Shown here: piece after piece, positions 59,490 through 64,000 of the stretch
Layout of the letters: every line of letters starts with the position of its first letter
Numbering within the stretch: position 1 is the first letter of the stretch
Source of the DNA: Micrasema longulum
Lineage: Eukaryota > Arthropoda > Insecta > Trichoptera > Brachycentridae
Reading direction: 5' to 3'
DNA length: 64,000 nucleotides
Assembly: GCA_022494885.1 (NCBI GenBank)
Contig: JAGVSM010000224.1
Span: 186,001-250,000 of the forward strand
Program-made: the position numbers and the translations under genes
Notes under the pieces: model-generated
The model's input: the letters and a program-made list of their open reading frames with translations, nothing else
Database searches by the model: none
What the model was told of the DNA's origin: nothing

Positions 59490-59660
59490 TTTTTTTTTGC
59501 ACTACAACTGGCCAGGAGGCCCAATTATAGTGGTGAATTACAGTACAGAACACCCAGGCTTGAGAAAAATCACAACTTGATTTTTGTGTTCTCACCGGGA
59601 ATTGAACCCGGAACCTTCCGTGCGGGACTCGAGTGTCGTAACCACTACACCACGGAGGGT
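59490..59660 (-). repeat. SINE family B, full copy, after Fused
   Basis: The minus strand: CCTCCGTGGTGTAGTGGTTA, CGACACTCGAGTCCCGCACG, GGTTCCGGGTTCAATTCCC, then the family tail. Both pol III boxes look intact. Confidence 0.85.
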
Positions 59661-59847
59661 GTTTTAATCTTGTTTATTTCCTATCAATCTGTGTGGTGGT
59701 ACTTAATCAGAATTCAGATGTGAAATATAGAGATGATTTTTCAAATGTTGTAAATGATACATAGATCTCAATTGTTCTGTGACTGCCAATCTTAGATTGG
59801 TGTTATTTTACTTGGGCATTTATCTTTAAAAAGTTTTAAAATATATT

Positions 59848-60678
59848 TGAGGTGTGATAAAAAATACGCTGAGTAATTTTATTTCAAACAAAGGATTACA
59901 TCAAATTTTAATTAATCTCCTTCATATTACTCTACCTGGCTAGGCTTTGCAATTATTCCAACATTGATTCTATAATTGGAAGCATTTCTGGACGGCTTCT
60001 TTTAGAAGGGCCTTCAGCTGCTCCGCCGTTGACCTCTCAATGTCATGTTATTTTTGGGAAAAGCAGTAGTCGCATGGTGAGAGTAAGGCAGATGTGGACA
60101 GACCGGAACCTTTTTTTGGCAGAGAACTCACGGATCATAAGCGAAGTTTCATTTCTAAATTATCGATTAAAGTGCTTTGCATGAACCCTTACGAGATGTT
60201 CAGTTTTTCAGTAAGCTCTCGAATAGTCAATCGCCTGTTTAAACTTTGAATTATTTTTATCACTTTCTGCATGTTTTTGTATGTTTTTGAGGTCAAAATA
60301 CATGCCGATCGTTGCTCGTCTTTAACAGACTTATTTCCTCTTTTAAATCGCTCATACCACCTGTAAACAGTCTTCAGAGTCACAATATTATATCCATATA
60401 CTGATTTTAACATTTGATGAGCTTCTTTGGCACTTTTTTGCAAAGTAAAAGAACACTTAATGATGACGCGTTGTTCAAAATCCATGATGCGCGACAGACA
60501 CGGTAAGCACAACCTCACTTTTCTGGCTCTAGAAGCCGACTGACAAGTCACAACATTTTAAAACTTACCACTGACTATCTCAACAAATCAGGGTATCGGA
60601 CTTATAACTTGAAATGGATGTAGCATCAGCAGTTGCTGCTATAAAATTTACTCACCAAATTTTTTTTATCACACCTCA
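59848..60678 (-). mobile_element. Internally deleted mariner element
   Basis: TIRs TGAGGTGTGATAAAAAA at 59848 and, inverted, at 60678. The minus-strand open part (60551-60189) encodes a mariner DNA-binding N-terminus: FEQRVIIKCSFTLQKSAKEA, then HQMLKSVYGYNIVTLKTVYR and WYERFKRG. It runs into C-terminal remains (PHLPYSHHATTAFPKN), so the catalytic core is missing. Not capable of moving itself. Confidence 0.85.
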
Positions 60679-61129
60679 CGTTATATGGTTATGTGATAGT
60701 TTTCTAATTCTTTTGATAATGAATCTCGGATATCTTTTTTATAAATTTGTGTCAACTTGTGTATCTTAAAATACTACAAATGTTATGTATTTTGTGAACA
60801 AATAATATAACCTGATTTACAAAATATGAAAGTTTTCTTCTTTAGAATAATAGACAGTCAAACTCAGTTAAACTGCTATTTTATTTATAAACAAATCATA
60901 AATATTTTATTGTTTACATTTAAAGCATTAACTTTGTGGTCAAACATTTCAACTAATTTCAGTAAATATGAATATGTTTATTTATTCATCATAAGTGCCC
61001 AGAGGTCTCTTATAATAAACAGTTTGACGGTACATAAAGTATATATAGCAACGGTTATAAACAAGATAAAAATAATATTTTTTATTACATAAGGTAATTG
61101 TAAACAAAAGACAGAAAATAAGTAAAAAA
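60679..61129. other. Intergenic stretch, nothing recognised
   Basis: AT-rich; an 88-codon frame at 60826-61092 looks compositional. Confidence 0.4.
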
Positions 61130-61800
61130 GAAATTATTTATTTATTAACTGACATTGTCCATGTATACAATTTATAAAGTTTAAATATTACAATAAAAGA
61201 ATAGTTTAAAACATTTTAAAAAAAAGAAAGAAGCATTGACAAACATAAGGGACATCGAGACGAGATCTGGACTATTTATTTAGTGCTCGTTTAAATCGTT
61301 GTAAACTTAAACCAAAAAAGTCCAGATCTTGTCTTGAGTTAACAATACAACAAAGGCGGGTCATTGGAGAATTAAGGCCATAGTTTGTTCTATGCTGATC
61401 GATAAACAATACTACATTGTTTCTCAATCTACGAGTCGGAATATTGAATTTTACGTGTCCCAGTAATGATGGCACATTGATTATACCATTTAGTATGCCG
61501 AACATATATATGGAGTCAATATTAGTTCTACGTTTTTGTAGACTAGAAATATGAAAAGAAAGGGAAAATACACCTATTTTCTTAATCATTTGGATAAATC
61601 TGTAGCATGTGATGACAAAATAAAATGTTTTACTAAAACATGTAATAGGAATTAAATAAGTCTTGCTGTTTCCCCACAGGTATGTTATTTTAGCCTTTTT
61701 ACCCCAGGCACTACTACAGCCAACTTCACGGTAAACTCCACCATAAGGCTTAAACTGATAGTACGTGTTATTCTGCCGAAGTGTAAACAACAAATTTATT
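61130..61800 (-). mobile_element. Jockey-like LINE 3' end
   Basis: Within the minus-strand frame 61793-61272: SSLQKRRTNIDSIYMFGILN, GIINVPSLLGHVKFNIPTRR, FIDQHRTNYGLNSPMTRLC and LSLQRFKRALNK, a complete ORF2 terminus with no stop. The N-terminal third of the frame is unrelated or decayed. Tail at about 61135-61145. Confidence 0.8.
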
Positions 61801-61845
61801 ATTTTTATTTTTAAATATCAAAACCATTTTTCAGTTTGTGGTATG

Positions 61846-62172
61846 ACATTTTACAGATATTTATTTTTAAATTTGTATAAACTACTTTAACTTTTGAGTT
61901 ATGTGTCGACCGGTTTCGAGGTTACTTCCTTTTTAGCCGTTACTTCCTAACTTCCTTCAGCTTTATAGCCATATTGATTCATATTATCCACTTTCTCTCT
62001 CCTTCTTTCATTCTTCTGTTGCTCTCTTACAATATTTTATAATATAAATAGCAACACCACTGATTCTAAGTTAGTTCAAGTCCTGATGATGAGGAAGTTA
62101 TCTCAGAACCGGTCGACGTATAACCCAGAAGTTAAAGTGGTTTATACAAATTTATAAATAAATATGTTACAC
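61846..62172. mobile_element. MITE with about 70-bp TIRs
   Basis: Left AAATTTGTATAAACTACTTT, AACTTTTGAGTTAT and GTCGACCGGTTTCGAGGTTA; right inverted equivalents, with CTGATGATGAGGAAGTTATC beside GAACCGGTCGACG. The foldback at 63.5 kb shares its ends. Confidence 0.7.
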
Positions 62173-62253
62173 ATCATTAAACATGTCGAATTTTGTGACA
62201 AAAAAGAGTATTTTTGGGGAATTTTACTGCATTACTTTTTTTTTAATCTACAG

Positions 62254-62770
62254 CTGAAGCACATAGAATTCTTGTGGAGACTTACGGTGACCATTCTCTG
62301 TCGGAACATCACTGAACATCATCATTATCTCTGCTCTGCACCATGATCAGCTGGGTGCAGTGTATTATGAGCTCCTGAAATCAGACAAAACCATCGCGGG
62401 AGATTGCATTGACTACGGTTGATGCGTTTGAGTCAAGCATTGAAGGAACAACGGCCGCAATACGAGGAGAGACATGACAAAGTAACTTTGCAGCATGACA
62501 GCGCTCGGACACATGTTCCAAGGCCGGTCAAAACATACTCGGAAACATTCAAATGGGAAGTCCATCTGCCATATTCACCGGACATTGCTCCTTCCGATTG
62601 CCATTTGTTCTAATCGTTAACATTTCCTGGCTGAGCAGCACTTCCATTCTTACGAATATATAAATAAATGGCTCCATTCGTGGTTAACCTCAAAAAATGA
62701 GTCTGTCTGAGTATGCTGCCGGAAAGATGGGAGAAAGTAGTCACTAGCAATGGATAATACTTTCAATCAA
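62254..62770 (+). pseudogene. Mariner transposase relic
   Basis: Plus strand: N-terminal scrap EAHRILVETYGDHSLSE, a large deletion, then DQLGAVYYELLKSDKTIAG, RLSQALKEQRPQYEERHDK, LQHDSARTHVPRPVKTY, YSPDIAPSDCHLF and LPERWEKVV. Two of the three catalytic Asp positions are recognisable (LQHD, SPDIAPSD); the first lies in the deleted part. Different subfamily from the element at 59.8 kb. Confidence 0.85.
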
Positions 62771-62839
62771 ATATCACATGTTCTTATTCAGCGTAAAAAA
62801 CAGCGAGAACTTATTCATGTTCCCAATACTTAAATTTTA

Positions 62840-63270
62840 ATTAACATATTACAACAGAGATGGAGAAACATTTTAGAGAAGAAAATATGAATGTCTAATC
62901 ATTTACAAAGCTTATAACCTATCATTGGCTGGTTTAAATGGCCACTTTACACACCGTGTAACATTTACCATTCTGCCTATGTTTGAACATTCATATTTCT
63001 TCCATCTGTTGATTATTTTGCGTTAAAAAGCTGAAACCTTTATTGATGCGGGTGAGATACATTTGACTGAATTATTTCATCTACGACTAGGCAACGTCTG
63101 AAAATATTTTTATATTTTCATACTTCTTCTTGGGCCAGTTGGTTTTATCAACAATATTTTGAGTTTGTCCAAATATTTGTATACAAGGATTGGATTTCAC
63201 CCCTTAGGAAGTTAAGATTGGTGTATTATAACAGAGATGGAGTGCATTTTAGAGAAGGGAATATGAAAGT
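62840..63270. repeat. Foldback family copy
   Basis: TTACAACAGAGATGGAGAAA, TAACCTATCATTGGCTGG, ATGGCCACTTTACACACCGT, TAGGCAACGTCTGAAAATAT, TTTGAGTTTGTCCAAATATT, then ACAGAGATGG again at the other end. Confidence 0.75.
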
Positions 63271-63389
63271 CTAGGTAATAACTTCTAACTTTTACTGGAG
63301 ACAAATTTCAAATCAATCTGAAAAAGCACATGATGACTGAACTAACTAGACTAGACGAGACATAAAATGACTAGACAATATTAAATTTC

Positions 63390-63440
63390 TAATGTAACCC
63401 TAACGGGTTTTTTAAAATTGTAAATAAATAAAAAAAAATA
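63390..63440 (+). repeat. Probable LINE 3' tail
   Basis: TGTAACCCTAACGGGTTTTT followed by GTAAATAAATAAAAAAAAAT, typical of a non-LTR element end. Confidence 0.35.
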
Positions 63441-63512
63441 AAAAAAATATTAGTAAAATAAAAATCAATCTATTATTGTTATCAAAAACATTTTTCACTT
63501 TGTGGTATGACA

Positions 63513-63641
63513 TTTTACACTTATTTGTTTATAAATTTGTATAAACCACCGGTCGAAGTGTAGTTGTATAAAAACCGGTCGAAGTGTAATTTAAAAAAAA
63601 TAAAGTGGTTTAAACAAATTTATAAACAAATAAGTGTAAAA
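63513..63641. repeat. 37-bp inverted repeat around tandem CCGGTCGAAGTGTA
   Basis: 63513-63549 pairs with 63605-63641 almost perfectly. The loop holds CCGGTCGAAGTGTA twice. Related to the MITE at 61.85-62.17 kb. Confidence 0.8.
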
Positions 63642-63714
63642 ATCAATCTTTTTATAATCACTACAAAGCGCCATCAAGGAGAAAATTACAAAAATGGCCC
63701 TTTATAAGTTATGT

Positions 63715-64000
63715 GTCTATATATATGAAAGGCAGTGTTCATATGTGTGTACTCGATTGACTAAATAACCACTGGATCGATTTTCGTGCGGTTTTTTAAA
63801 AATGATGGGCATTACGCTGGGTATTTTTATAGCCCTTAAAATTTTTAATTTAATCTGTTGAAAAGAAGTTTGGGGCGTAAATGTTATATTCACCGACTTA
63901 CCAGGGTTGAATTCGCCGAGAATGCTTTTATTAAAAAAATGGTAGGATATTATTTTTTCGTATATTGTATTTGAATGTTTACAAACAACGTTTATGGATC
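63715..64000 (+). mobile_element. Helitron-like element, cut by the window edge
   Basis: ATCGATTTTCGTGCGGTTTT, GGGGCGTAAATGTTATATTC and CTTACCAGGGTTGAATTCG match the copies at 19.7 and 39.0 kb. Confidence 0.55.

Noticed and set aside
60826..61092. 88-codon plus-strand frame
   Set aside because: Low-complexity Ile/Asn/Lys composition, no recognisable motif.

Overview
The window is AT-rich, repeat-laden eukaryotic DNA. Two multi-exon genes identify it as insect: a muscle-type troponin C on the minus strand (about 23.78 kb down to 0.08 kb) and the Hedgehog-pathway kinase Fused on the plus strand (48.82 to 59.45 kb). I cannot fix the insect order. Both gene models were built by hand from splice sites and close exactly in frame: troponin C is 6 exons, 456 nt and 151 residues; Fused is 11 exons, 2649 nt and 882 residues.

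Layout. (1) 0.08-23.8 kb: troponin C. The first coding exon is only the ATG. Intron 2 is 17.4 kb and holds most of the repeats on this side. (2) 23.8-48.8 kb: a gene-free interval of 25 kb. It is made of 5'-truncated non-LTR retrotransposon ends from several families, tRNA-headed SINEs, foldback elements and MITEs, Helitron-like copies and one solo LTR. (3) 48.8-59.45 kb: Fused. Five of its ten introns are short (four of 86-94 bp, one of 358 bp) and five are inflated to 1.3-1.7 kb by repeats. (4) 59.5-64 kb: a SINE right after the Fused poly(A) signal, an internally deleted mariner, a LINE end, a MITE, a second mariner relic, another foldback copy and a Helitron-like start at the window edge.

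The two genes are transcribed divergently and are 25 kb apart, and nothing suggests they work together. Troponin C is the calcium switch of the thin filament. Fused relays Hedgehog signalling with Cos2 and Su(fu).

I found no new multi-gene system. The most interesting structures are a 194-bp inverted repeat with a single mismatch (43.14-43.60 kb), which looks like a young member of a foldback family whose older copies are scattered over the window; three LINE-end insertions with readable target-site duplications, two of them nested in other repeats; and a troponin C last intron that splits the codon for a calcium ligand. The sequence was read by eye, so repeat boundaries are approximate unless a duplication or terminal repeat is given.
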